From the NCBI GenBank assembly GCA_033239125.1, contig BSWB01000001.1, positions 9,374,501-9,438,500 on the forward strand: a stretch of 64,000 bases of DNA, written 5' to 3'. Under the pieces are notes generated by a model. That model saw nothing but the letters and a program-made list of their open reading frames with translations. It made no database searches and was not told where the DNA came from. The stretch comes from Fagopyrum homotropicum. Lineage: Eukaryota; Streptophyta; Magnoliopsida; Caryophyllales; Polygonaceae. The position numbers and the translations under genes are program-made. Each line of letters begins with the position of its first letter. Within the stretch, counting starts at the first letter, position 1. Positions 22,087-33,702 of this stretch are shown piece by piece.

Positions 22087-24962
22087 TGTAACACCCCAAA
22101 TTTTGAGAACCCGGGGAGCTACTGGTTAGGACCTCACAATGGGTCCCGGCCTCACATAAAAAAACTTTAAACAATATATACATGAAGAATATGTATCAGC
22201 CTTACAAAGTAAAGGTACCAAAACGACACATATGAAGAACAAAAGTCATCCCCGTCCCCAACTAAATGAGTACGTGGACCCGGCTGACCATTCCCTCCGG
22301 ATCTCTCTACAACTGTATTAACCTGCAAGACATCTACAAGCGGTATAAAACCGTTAGCTAACATTCTATGCATAAGTATAAAGGTAAAAGCACAAACACA
22401 CAACATACACAATCCACATGCAACACTCAATCCTTTTATTATCTTTAATTAAGTGATAGGTTATTACTAATGATACTTATTTTGTGACACGAGGGATTCC
22501 CAAACCTCGCCCTTGTCCCCGTTTACCAACGCAGAATGATACTAATGCATCTGACCGTCTACTGGACTGGGCTGGTCGCAGGGAACCTCCTAGACTCTCA
22601 CAAGAGCTAGGCAGATTATGTCACGACCCGTTATCATACACTTGAGTCAATTACGTAAATAATAAAGTCGGCCTAATCCGGTTTCGTTGTTTATCATAAC
22701 TAACAAACACCACGCATACACATTACACTCATACAAAAAGCCAGCTAAGTAAGTCCGTGGACTTACCAGAATCAAATCTCGACTCTCTTAATCACAACTC
22801 AATCGGTAACTGTAGGAATTCAGTAGCCTGCCAAAGGAGGCAAGTGTGTCAGCACACTTTCTAGGTAATTAGAAGTCTAAGACTTCTAAGATAATAGATC
22901 CTATTAGAATAGAATTTAATACACTACCAATTTATGGTAAAATGACTATTTTACCCTTGGTCCCGAAACTTCCAACAATTCCATAATTCATGCCTAAACT
23001 CTTATTTGAGACTAAAAAGTCATATTCTAACTCCTAAAGATGAGTTTGGTTACAAACTGGCAATTTTCCCATTTTCCTATTTTCCGAAAGATCGTTAAGG
23101 TCCAACTTCGGCTTCAAATATGAAATTCGAATAAACTTATAAAAATTCCGAAATAATTCCCTAGATCATCTATGATATCTCATCTACTCCTAGGAGCAAA
23201 AATTTCTTAAAACTGTTCAACCATCACTTCTACAAAAATCTTTAAAGTTGGCTACAACACAAAATGTTCCCATACTTAGTCAAAATTTGCTGCTGGAAAA
23301 ACTGCTCAACTACTCTACTTTGAGACCCTATAACTTTCAATCCGACCGTTCATTTCTTCTCAAATTTTAACACAGTAAGCTACGTATATCCATCAATGAC
23401 CTATTAAAATTTCAACGGTGGATCTTCAATCTAACTCCTTAACATTGATCTACAAGATTGACCGTTCCCACTTCAAAATTGAGGCAAACAAAATTTTATT
23501 TACAGCAGTTCATTGTTTTTTACCATTTCTGACAACAGTCTTCTATTCCAATCTACACCCCTCTCTAGACTAATTTGTTTAGCCATAAACTCAAGAATAA
23601 CTAGCCTACTTCAACCCTTGTTACTCATCCCTACAATACCCCCTACAACATGCTACAACAGCCATAAACAATAGGTGAAAAGAGTAAGGGTTGGAAGGAA
23701 AAACTCACTGAGCCGGCGCAACTCTGATCGGACAGTAGTACTCATCCTCAACAGGCTAGAAAGGAGGCTGGCGTGGTTCGTGGTTGGCTGCGAGGGTGGG
23801 CGTTCTGTGGTTGTTGTATAATCAGCACTCCTTCAGAAAAACGAGTATATACGGTACAGAAGGTTAGAGGAAGGGAAAATCAACTCACCGGTTTACAAAG
23901 GAGATGCTGGCGGTCGGGGTTGCTCTGCGGTGAACCGTCAGCGGCGGTGTCCTTCCTTGCTTGATCGACAGCGATGGAGCTGTGCCGGCGTCGATGCAGA
24001 CTGCTTGGAGCGATCGATAGTCGCACACTCTAGACACTAGTTGCAGGGGCTGGGAGCGTTGGAGGCTGTTGTCTTCCTGGCGTATGCGTGAGGATCTTCA
24101 AGATAGGAGATAGAGAGCCAACTATAGAATGTAATGGCTGAAGATCGTGAGAGAGGAAAGGACAGCAGGTACCATCTCCTTACTGGGCTGGGAGCAATTG
24201 GGTCAAGTGAAGGCTGATGCAATCCGGGCTGGCTGGAGGCACGCAGAACTGGGCTGAAGCAATCTGGATGGCATGGGCTGTAGCAAGGCAGCGCTGGGCT
24301 GGCGCCTGGTATCTCCTGGGCTACTCAGGTCCGTGTAGATTAAAATGAGAGACAAAGGCTGGACATAAATCCAGCAAGGTACATGGGTTGAGGTAAGGTA
24401 AGAATCAAAGTGGGCTTGTCAAAACCTTGTCAATAGCTTGTCATAGCCATGCATGGCTTTGTCACGAATTTGTCATGTCCTCGTCATAACTCGTCATGGT
24501 CTCGTCTTGACTTCGTCTTGGCCTTGTCATGATCTCGTCTAAAGTCGTCGTTAAGGATTAATTATAAGAATTAGAGTTTGATATAATTCTATCATTTTAT
24601 GTGAATTAAATTCTACATAAAGTGATAAATAATTATAAGAATTAGGGTTTGATATACTTCTATCATTTTACGTGAATTAAATTCTACATAAAATGATAAA
24701 ATTTGTGAAGAAAGAAATACTAGATAGAATGGGAACCGTCAACGGCTCGAAGTTCGAATTGATTCGGAATTAAACGGAATAAAAATTCCGGATATTACAT
24801 CATTACCCCCTTAAAATAAGTTTCGTCCCGAAACTTAGAACAAGATATTTAATCAAACGACTTCAATAATTAAACTTGTATATCCTAGTCTCACTAAATT
24901 TTTATTTCGTTTTCTAAACTCCTCAACCCTATCAAAGCGTAACGAAAAATCTGGTCGTTACA
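22087..24962 (+). mobile_element. Solo LTR, 2.9 kb (TGTAAC...GTTACA family)
   Basis: Starts TGTAACACCCC and ends GGTCGTTACA, a 6-bp terminal inverted repeat. It is flanked by the 5-bp duplication CCGGA (22082-22086 and 24963-24967). No retroviral-type coding region lies between, so this is a solo LTR left by recombination between the two LTRs of a long-LTR element, probably Ty3/gypsy. The related copy at 48921-51972 shares the start and GGGGAGCTACTGGTTAGGAC. It also shares GTACGTGGACCCGGCTGACC, the GTCATGG/CTCGTC repeat block and GATATTACA. This copy has about 163 bp beyond GATATTACA that the other lacks. Two imperfect 76-bp units lie at about 24556-24705. Confidence 0.85.
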
Positions 24963-24967
24963 CCGGA

Positions 24968-26047
24968 GACCACCGACTCTTTTTCCAGCTAATTTTTTAT
25001 TAAATAAAATTAAAATTAGATGTTAATCGTTCATATAACATATGAGAAAATTGAAGAATTATTTTGAGATAATTGGTGAAATAGGGCCCTTATTGTTTAA
25101 TGTAGACTAACTAGACCCCTATATTTTTTGCCTAAATTTTTAAATCAAAAATAAATTAATCCAAGGGACATAAGGGAAAACGTAAAATATAATCCTGTAA
25201 AATCATCCAACCGTCATATTTCAAATCCAGTTAGGGTTTCTCGCGGTCATTCATCTTCTTCGTCTCACTGCCGTCTACTTCTTGGTCATTCATCTTCTTC
25301 GTCTCATTACCGCCTACTTCTCGACTGATTAGCTGCCTCCAACGAAGGATGTCGGCGCCGCACAACCCATATCCGCCTCCAACGAAAGATGTACTCTGAC
25401 CTCGCGACAATGAATGTCCTCCGCCCAACCCAGTCAAGCGATTGACCGTCTCCTCCAGTCAAGCGACTAGATGTCCTCCGGCCTCGCGACGGCTTCTCCA
25501 GGTTGGCGTTGGCCGGCGGGGCGGGGCGGGGCTGGGTTGACTCTTCCGGCCTCGCGACTGGTTGATTCCTCCACGCAACCTTCGACAATGAATGTCCTCC
25601 GGCCTCGCGCCGCCCAACCTAGATCCGCCTCCGACGATGTCGACTGACTGGAGGAGTCGACCAATCACTTACATCGACCAACGACGCCAGTCACATGCGT
25701 GGAGGAGCCGCCCGCCTGTCTGGATGAGCCCGGCTAATCGCCTGCATGGAGGAAGAGCGTCTTTTTGCTGCCGCCGCAGAGAAGAAGCTTCAGCAGGAAA
25801 GTAGGGTTTGCTTGAAATTAGGCTAAATTGCAAAAAAATATCCATCTTTTATAGTTGCGTTTTTTACCCCATTTTTTAGAAATCTACCAATATGGTCTTA
25901 CAAAGTTAATTACAGATTTTGGCTCAGGTTTTATAATTACATGAAAGGCCTGGAGTTTTAAAAGTTATCAAATTGCCCCAATTTGATTAATTATAAATTT
26001 TTACCCAACTTTATCAATACTAAATATGATCCTTTTTATGATTTTCG
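24968..26047. other. Gene-free segment with a GC-rich island
   Basis: 25230-25800 is a GC-rich island inside A+T-rich DNA. It has a 39-40-bp direct repeat (GGTCATTCATCTTCTTCGTC, twice, 25236-25318) and repeated TCCTCCGGCCTCGCGAC words. Open stretches exist in several frames, but none has a family signature. It may be a captured or decayed 5' gene region. The remainder is A+T rich. Confidence 0.4.
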
Positions 26048-26450
26048 ATGGCGAAGAAGGAAGCAAAACCAAGATTGATTCGGTGGGTGCTCCTTCTAAG
26101 CGAGTTCAACTTGGAGATACGGGACAAGAAGGGAGCTGAGAACTTTGTGGCCGATCATTTGAGTAGGCTGGTCCAGGAGGAAGAAGATCCAGCCAAAGGA
26201 AGGGCCATAGTTGGAAGCTTTCCAGACGACACCTTCTACACAACCCTCTGTTGTGTAACCGCACCCGCGCATCCAGAGACCCGCCCCTGCGCAAACCCGC
26301 CCCTGCGGCTCGAGCTAGGCGCCCTCGATAGAGGTTTTGTTTATACTGCAATCATTTAAGCCTTGGTTTGGTGACATTGTAAACTTCCTTGTTAGGGGTG
26401 ACTATCCTCCAGAATTCACCAAGGCACAACGGGAGAAGGTGAAGGCAGAA
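26048..26450 (+). pseudogene. Ty3/gypsy pol remnant: end of RNase H and linker
   Basis: The translation KKEAKPRLIRWVLLLSEFNL followed by EIRDKKGAENFVADHLSRL is the classic C-terminal part of plant Ty3/gypsy RNase H. It is followed by the linker FPDDTFY, and in another frame by a reading like VNFLVRGDYPPEFTKAQREK. The upstream reverse transcriptase and 5' LTR are missing: homology begins abruptly at 26048. At 26451 the gene is cut by the non-autonomous LTR element. The integrase part resumes at 29959, with roughly 40 codons lost between. Confidence 0.8.
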
Positions 26451-28533
26451 TGATACGCCCCCGGATGGCATCGCCATCCGCGTTTCCGGCTTGATGGACC
26501 CGACATCAATTTTGAAGATTTATTATTATGCGGCTATTTAATAATAGACTTTTTATATTCGGAACTTTAATTTCAGAACTTAATTCCGTGACTTAAATTC
26601 TGACCTTTCATATTTTAGGCTCCTGGATCTACCGGAACTTAATTTTGGCTTTTAATTCCGTCATTTATGTTTGAACTCTTTGTATGATCTCCATCCACTA
26701 TATAAGGATGTCTTGGGTCATTTGTAATTCATGTCTAAGTTGAATCCAAGTATTGTGAAGGGGAAATCCTCTTACTTGGTTTAGGCATCACTTCTTCTTC
26801 CACCCTCTCAAAGTTCTATCTTGGATTTAGTCTTTGATCCAAGCATTCATACTCGAGGATCCTTTGGAAAGATCAACATTATCTACTCCACCTCGCGGAT
26901 GATTCGATCTACCTAGATTGGATCGACCGTACGCTTCCGCATCCATTTCTAAGCTTTCGCCGTTCAAGTTCTAAGTTTGATCTAACACAAACGATCAAGA
27001 GAAGTAGTTGAAGTTTCTCCTCGATCTAGATCCCTCATATTTCCATCATTGGTATCAGAGCTCAGGAACGAGTTCAAGTTTCTTTACAAAAACTTTTTCT
27101 TGATCAAATTTATTCAGTGTTTTTCGAAGATCTTCAAGTGTTCTTTGGTTTTCTTCGAAGATATTTAAGTGTTCTTCGGTGTTCTTCGAAGTTCTTCATT
27201 GTTCTTCAAGTGTTCTTCATCGTTCATCATGTTCAATGACAATGATGATCAGTTTGACTTGTATGGATAATGATTGCCTTCTCCTCAGGAACTAAAGCTC
27301 AAAGCGGCCAAACAAATCTCCCGGAGGTACCGACGGGGACAATATTTTGAGGACGAGGAGTGGTTGCCTCCTCTGGACCCACCTAGGCCAAATTTTTCGA
27401 TGGACGGACACCGACAGTATCCACACGAACATGAATATTTTGAGGATACCTATGTTGCTCCAAGACAACGTGCCTACCTTGAAGGAAATCCCTACAAGAA
27501 ACAACAAGAAGAGAATAAGTCTTTAAGGGAAGAGATTGAAAAATTAAAGGCACAAAAGTTTTCCCTCATGACGGTCGCCCAACAAGAAGAACCTCAAGCG
27601 GTGTCACAACCATAGTGTGAGTTGCTGGTGCAACCGTTGTGTGACGAAGTTGAAGACGAGAAAGATGTCGTCATTAAAACTTGTGCCCCGGTTATTCCAG
27701 TTCATCTTGTCAATCCGTTATGTGGAGATTATTTTCAAGATGACAAAGATGTTATCACCATCGAGGAAGACGAAGTCATCCATCCCGACAATGACCACAT
27801 CACGTTGTTGGACTACAAATCCGAGTCGTATGATCCGAGGTTTGTCTTTACAATGCCAACTAACTTCCATCTTGGCTTGTCATTCAACATTTTTAGTGTG
27901 CCTCTACCGCTCAAAATAAAGACCATTTGCGGCATAAGAGAGAAATTCCACAACGTCACCACCATATCGAACTATAAGTTTGAGCCTCCCGATCCGGACT
28001 TTTTCCTCTTTATGTTTGACAATCTTGGCAGTACCACTGACGGTGAAACGGGGACGTTTGACATTTAAGACGAGGAGAATGATACGCCCCCGGAACTTTA
28101 ATTCCGGAACTTAATTACGTGACTTAAATTCCGACCTTTCATATTTTAGGCTCCTCAATCTACTAGAACTTAATTCTGGCTTTTAATTCCGTCACTTATG
28201 TTTGGACTCTTTGTATGACCTTCATCCACTATATAAGGATGGCTTGACTCATTTGTAATTCATGTCTAAGTTGAATCCAAGTATTGTGAAGGAAAAATCA
28301 TTTTACTTGGTTTAGGCATCACTTCTTCTTTCACCCTCTCAAAGTTCTATCTTGGATCTAGTCTTTGATCCAAACATTCATACTCGAGGATCATTTGGAA
28401 GGATCAAAATTATCTACTCCACCTCGTGGATGATTCGATCTACCTAGATTGGATCGACCGTACGCTTCTGCATCCATTTCTAAGCTTTTGCCGCTCAAGT
28501 TCTAAGTTTGATCCAACAAAAATGATAAAGATA
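26451..28533 (+). mobile_element. Non-autonomous LTR retrotransposon with an unassigned ORF
   Basis: Left LTR 26451-27048 (TGATACGCCCCCGGA ... CCATCA). Primer-binding site TGGTATCAGAG at 27050-27060, matching the initiator tRNA-Met type. Internal region of about 1 kb. Right LTR from 28080 (TGATACGCCCCCGGA again) to about 28533. The right LTR lacks about 100 bp near its start relative to the left one and breaks off about 60 bp early. Each LTR has a CTATATAAGGATG TATA box (26698 and 28228). The LTRs differ by very roughly 9%, so the insertion is not recent. No pol genes are present. It sits inside the Athila-like pol gene. Confidence 0.75.
27229..28068 (+). pseudogene. Unrecognised ORF of the non-autonomous LTR element, broken
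   Basis: One continuous reading frame from ATG 27229 (MFNDNDDQFDLYG) to the TAA near 28068, about 280 codons. It is interrupted by adjacent TAA TGA (27268-27273) and one TAG (27613-27615). The product would be acidic, with a coiled-coil-prone stretch (QQEENKSLREEIEKLKAQ), a negatively charged middle (DDKDVITIEEDEVIH) and an aromatic-rich end. It carries no zinc knuckle, protease, RT or integrase motif. Its position after the PBS is that of gag, so it may be a divergent gag-like protein of a LARD-type element. I cannot assign a function. Confidence 0.5.
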
Positions 28534-29958
28534 TAAGGACAGAGTTGAGGTTTGCAAAGGTATACAAATGTAAAGCAATGTACGGTGAAGTTCCAAGGCT
28601 TTATATGACTTATCTAAAGACACTCTCTATAAAGGTTGTTGAGGCTTCAGTATAGAAAGGATCTAAAGATAAGAATTTGTCTCAAATACCCAAACTTGTA
28701 ACCCAAGGATCAAGACTAACTAAACCGATTAAGGTTGTGACACTCGAAATCGAAGTAGAGGTTGTTGAGGCTTCACTACTACCTAGAAAAGACAAGTCTA
28801 AACTAGATTAAAGCTAACCTTTAACCTTGGATTAAAGTAAAAGCAAAGCTCGTAAACTAGCACAAATTACGGGTGGATCTTGAGTTCCACGGCCGTGGAA
28901 ACTCAAGAACAGACCGTGATTTTGGTTTGTCGGCGAAATCTCTCTAACTCTCAGGGTCCAATCTGTTTACGATCGATCTATCATCATCTAAGCCACAACT
29001 ATCAACCCTTCACCTTAGAATTGCTAAATAGTTTTAGCCAATAATAGTCATTATGATATCAAATTCAAGTTTAAGGATAATGAAAGATGAAAACCTTCGA
29101 AAACCTTCAATAAAATTTAACTCAATCTCAAATCCACCCACAAAAGAGATATGTATATCGGATTCAGAAAACTAAAACACAAATCAGTCACAATCCTAGA
29201 AGAGAACGAAGAAAGGGATGTCAATCCGTCTTCTAATCAAATCTAAGGACAAAAGGGTGTTACTTACGCCACAAGCTATCCCAAAACTCTGCAAATCTCG
29301 TGCAAGCGCAAAATCCTTTGATCTTCAACGCAACTTCCAAAACTCTAAGCGGGGGGTTAAGCGAAGATCCCGAATTTTCTCTCCTCCAGCCCTTTTATAG
29401 AGAAATGTAAGATAACCGTCCAGCCCATGTACGTGAATATCATGGCAATATTTTATTCATCAAAAGATTGCCTAAATCACGGTCTCATGAGGTTCCAAGA
29501 CCGTGGTTTAGAGCGTGGAAATTGGTTACGGTTCTTCATGACTTCCACGGCCGTGATTTACACCGTGTAACTTTCTGGTGTGCTCCACGTTCGTGATGGT
29601 GAGATCCACGGCCGTGGTTTTAGGCGTGGACTTCTCCACGACCGTATTTTAGGGCGTGGAAGTGCAAAATAGCTTGTGGTTTCCTTTGTGTCGAGTCATG
29701 CCTCATCCTAGTCTTTCCTTTGACTTCCCCGATGTGTCCTAAGTCCTTGGATGTGCTCAATTCTTCTCCCATCTCTCTCAATTCACGCGATTTTAGCTCT
29801 TATTCACCTATAATCAACAAGAAGCTAATGTAGACCTCCGTATCGAAAATATAGACAAACAAACTAGCAATTGCCTCAATGCCTTATCAATGAACACTAT
29901 AATGGATGAAAAACAACTATAAAAAGTGCCTAGAATAACGCAATATTTCATGCTAACA
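28534..29958 (-). mobile_element. Reverse-oriented LTR-like segment
   Basis: Read on the minus strand it begins TGTTAGCATGAAATATTGCG at 29958 and continues with TGATAAGGCATTGAGGCAAT, text typical of plant gypsy LTRs. It contains no coding region. Between 28888 and 29660 the palindrome CCACGGCCGTGG or variants recur at least six times. On the plus strand it abuts the integrase remnant exactly where the reading NKTYRKVLDAGF resumes (29959). The boundary at about 28534 is uncertain. It is probably a solo LTR or a truncated LTR. Confidence 0.5.
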
Positions 29959-30154
29959 CCAACAAAACTTATAGAAAGGTTTTAGATGCGGGATTCTTTT
30001 GGCCACACATTTTTAGAGATGCTTTTGCCTTTTGCAAAGTGTGTCATAGCTGCCAAAGAGCAGGTAACATCTCTAGGAGACATGAAATGCCTCAATCCTT
30101 TCTTATATTTTGTGAAATTTTTGATGTATGGGGGATAGATTTCATGGGTCCTTT
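29959..30154 (+). pseudogene. Athila-like integrase, N-terminal zinc-binding part
   Basis: Reads NKTYRKVLDAGFFWPHIF, then CKVCHSCQRAGNISRRHEMP and WGIDFMGPF. This is the end of the HHCC zinc-binding domain (CxxC visible) and the first catalytic Asp block of a Ty3/gypsy integrase. The gene is interrupted at 30155 by the Tat/Athila-type element and continues at about 33703. Confidence 0.88.
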
Positions 30155-30684
30155 TGATAGCATGAATTATAGTCTATATTTTGGGGTTTGTTTGGACGTT
30201 TTATCTTTCGTAATCTGCATGTTTGTATGTGCATTATGTGATTTTACTACTATTTCACCTACCTTTGCAAGAATCGAGGTCTACACCTAGTTTTGTTGTA
30301 ATTGCAGGTAATTTGATACGTTTTGCATCAAAAAGGAGCAAAAGGAGTCATGAGTCAATTGGAGCTACATCCAGGAAGCATAGCCATGGATTAAAGATTT
30401 ACTTTGGACCAGTTTTGAGAGATTTTACATTCAGTTGTGACTCACCTCGGTTGACCAGAGATTCATCTCGACCGAGGTGACCCAGAGACGCCGACTCGAC
30501 CGAGGCGAACACCTAGGACGCGGCGAGAATATTTTATTCTTGGCTGAGATCTTTTTAAGATTGGAAAGTGATCTTATATTTTTGAGCTTGGCTCCTGGAA
30601 GGAAGGAGATATGCAGAATCATATATTTTTGAGCTGAAGGTGGAGTATAAAGCTTGCACACACCGTTTGGAGCGAACAAGTTTT

Positions 30685-30701
30685 TGGCGCCGTTGCCGGG
30701 G
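30685..30701 (+). other. Primer-binding site of the gag-only gypsy element
   Basis: TGGCGCCGTTGCCGGGG lies just 3' of the left LTR end, the form used by Athila/Tat/Ogre elements to prime minus-strand DNA synthesis. Confidence 0.85.
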
Positions 30702-30802
30702 ACTTGGTCTAGACCGAGTCGGTACGGTTTGCTCTTGGGGCGATTGCCCCGTTTCATCTAACCACTCTACTTGAGTGACTTTGCAGGATCTTTCTTAGGT
30801 AT

Positions 30803-31855
30803 ATGCGAAGAACCCGCGCTGGGAAGGAAATCGTTCCTTACGATCCCGAACCAGAAAAGACATACAAGCGACGCTTAAGAGAAGCAAAGATGGCCCAACA
30901 AGACGATCGTGATCTTGCGGCCCAATTGAAAGAGGCGCTAGAGCTGCTACGCCTCAGCAAGGAAGAACTCAGGCAAGAGAAAGAAGAGAATCGCACCAAG
31001 ACTGCAGCAATCGAAGATGAGATAGCAGTCATATGAGACCAGATTCTACTTCGACCGAGGGAAGATCCTCCTGTTGATCCTCGACCGATGCAGGATCCAG
31101 TAGTTGACCCGCGACCGAGGCAGATTCCAGCACCTGACGCCCCGGCCGATGTACTTCCACCTCGGATGCCAGTCCGAGATGTTCTTCTTGCAGGAATCCC
31201 ACAAACCCTAGGTCAAAGGATGGACCCTAATCAACAGCTGAGGCGTCCAGGAGTGAACCTAGGAGATCCAGCAGATCATGACTACGAACTTCGACCGCAA
31301 GTTCTAGCCATGATTCGCCAATGCCAATTCGGAGGGCTAGAAAAGGAGTCGCCGCATCAACATCTTCAAAACTACGAGATCTTGATGGAAACCTTGCGAC
31401 CTCCCAGAATTGAGAATAACAACTACAAGCTAAGACCTTTTTACTTTTCTTTAAAAGATAGAGCTCTTACTTGGTATCAATCTCTTCCTCCAGGAAAAAT
31501 TAGCACATGGGAGGAGATGACTACGGAATTCTTGACCAAATTCTTTCCCCCCTCAAAGACCGCTGAAATGAGAGGGAAGATCAACGCTTTCATTATGAAG
31601 GACAGGGAGAGCTTGTCCAAATCTTGGGAGCGGTTCAAGGATATCCTCTTGGATTGCCCACATCATGGGATTCCAAAGATCGAGTTGCTGGAGATCTACT
31701 TCAAAGGGCTGGACGGAAGCACCCAGTTCAATCTCCAACTACTCTCCGCCGGTACCTTCATGGACATGGCGATTGATGAGGCTTGGGACTTCATTGAGAA
31801 GCAAGCCTTGCACATGGAGAAATACACCCACCAAGGAGCTGAAGGTGGAGTTTAA
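30803..31855 (+). pseudogene. Ty3/gypsy gag with one in-frame stop
   Basis: One frame runs from ATG 30803 (MRRTRAGKEIVPYDPEPEK) to the stop at 31855, 351 codons counting the terminal stop, with a single internal TGA at 31034-31036. The C-terminal half is the retrotransposon gag domain: FYFSLKDRALTWYQSLPPG, WEEMTTEFLTKFFPPSK, then LSKSWERFKDILLDCPHHG and FKGLDGSTQFNL. The N-terminal part is a charged coiled coil (KEALELLRLSKEELRQEKEE). Gag forms the virus-like particle. The TGA lies at a probable CGA Arg codon, so one C-to-T change explains it. The zinc knuckle and all pol domains are absent. Confidence 0.85.
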
Positions 31856-33702
31856 AGAGTCAACTTTCAAGAGACTCAATCTATCTTGTCTTCTATATGC
31901 GGAACTTGCTTGGGGACAAGCAAGGGCTAAGTATGAGGTATTTTGATAGCATGAATTATAGTCTATATTTTGGGGTTTGTTTGGACGTTTTATCTTTCGT
32001 AATCTGCATGTTTGTATGTGCATTATGTGATTTTACTACTATTTCACCTACCTTTGCAAGAATCGAGGTCTACACCTAGTTTTGTTGTAATTGCAGGTAA
32101 TTTGGTACGTTTTGCATCAAAAAGGAGCAAAAGGAGTCATGAGTCAATTGGAGCTACATCCAGGAAGCATAGCCATGGATTAAAGATTTACTTTGGACCA
32201 GTTTTGAGAGATTTCACATTCAGTTGTGACTCACCTCGGTTGACCAGAGATTCATCTCGACCGAGGTGACCCAGAGACGCCGACTTGACCGAGGCGAACA
32301 CCTAGGACGCGGCGAGAATATTTTATTCTTGGCTGAGATCTTTTTAAGATTGGAAAGTGATCTTATATTTTTGAGCTTGGCTCCTGGAAGGAAGGAGATA
32401 TGCAGAATCATATATTTTACCTATATTTATGGGAAAAGATCTTTCTAAGATATTTTTATCTTTGGAGGGTTATTTTCTATAAAAAGGGTTGGATTTCCAC
32501 AAATCCAACATCTTGCTTACGAGGAGATCACGCTATACCGTCGATCAGGGTTTACAGCACGCAGCAGCAGCCTACTCCAGTTGGGAGAGATTCGAAGAAC
32601 CTTTTTGAAGGTTGAAGGAAGATAGAAGTCTATAGCTTTTATAGCTTTTTGAAGGGTTTTGTAAGATTGTCTTCAATTCCCTCACTTGTTGTCTTGTCTT
32701 GTTGGATTGCTATCCAAAGAACGCTTTGTTGTGATATTTGATTCAGTTATTGAAGTCTTTTCATTAAATTCTTCTTGTTTAAATATTCACCTTCTTCCCA
32801 TATATTTAATACTTTCATAATGATGATGAGTGGCTAATTTCCTTGTGTGATTCTAGGGTGATTAGCTGAAGGTTGTGGGAAAAACAATGATAGAATCATC
32901 TTAGATTCCAGTAGGATCCTGAAAGTTCGAGTCTTTAACCTTAACCCTAAGCGTCTCGCTCAGTCGACGAACATTTCGGCCGAGATGGAAATTGGCTGAC
33001 CGAGGTGACTTATCTGATCCTAAACTGAGAGTTAAGTGTTAGAGTTTGCCAAATCCTATTCTTATTACACCTTTCCTGGTTCAAAGCAAGCTTAGGATGA
33101 AACTTACCCGGTAATTCCTTAGTTTGTGTACCAACGATAATAAGTGTAGGTAATAAAGGTTTATCCTTTATTGGGGTTTGAGTGTGCTTCCATCCCATCT
33201 TCGTGAGTTAGCCTGAGACTTACCCGGTAAAGGTTGATTCTATTCCCTTAGATGGTGTGTTAGTTTGAGGTTATAGTTCTTTATCTTAATTCCTTGAGAC
33301 TTACCCGGTAATAGGAGTTACGGTTTAGGATTAGTGTGTAGTGAGACTTACCCGGTGATCTACTCCACTTTAGAAACACCTTCCCCACGCAAAAATCTCA
33401 GCTTTGTCCGCTTATCTATAGATCTTGAGTTGGAACCACAACTAGATGCTTTAATCCCTAGAATTGCATGTTTGCTTTATTGACTTCTTATTCATCTTTG
33501 ATTGTGTTAATCACTCTTGTGGTTAGTATTGATATAAGCACACCGTATTGACTTTGTTTCACCGAGTCCCTGTGATCGACCCCTGAAATTTTCTTGCTTT
33601 TACTACGATTGACCCGTACACTGCGGGTTCGCATCCTTGTTTTAAGCTTAAGTCTAGGGTTATAAATTTAAAGCTTGCACACACCGTTTGGAGCGAACAA
33701 GT

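Larger units (their letters stand above)
30155..33701 (+). mobile_element. Young gag-only Ty3/gypsy element (Tat/Athila type)
   Basis: The left LTR (30155 to about 30678) and right LTR (31944 to about 33699) start TGATAGCATGAATTATAG and end GAGCGAACA(AG). Over the 465 bp that can be aligned I count three differences, all transitions. The left LTR lacks about 1.25 kb of the right one. The primer-binding site TGGCGCCGTTGCCGGGG starts at 30685, the Asp-tRNA-like site of Athila/Tat elements. A purine-rich AAGTATGAGG precedes the right LTR. It carries gag only and would need pol from another element. It is inserted in the integrase gene of the older element. The LTR end is uncertain by a few bases; the right flank reads (AG)TTTTCCTACTTC, so the duplication is TTTT or a mutated 5-mer. 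Confidence 0.85.

Noticed and set aside
25231..25804. Arginine-rich open frames on both strands
   Set aside because: GC-rich island with short direct repeats; frames overlap in several phases and show no conserved motif.
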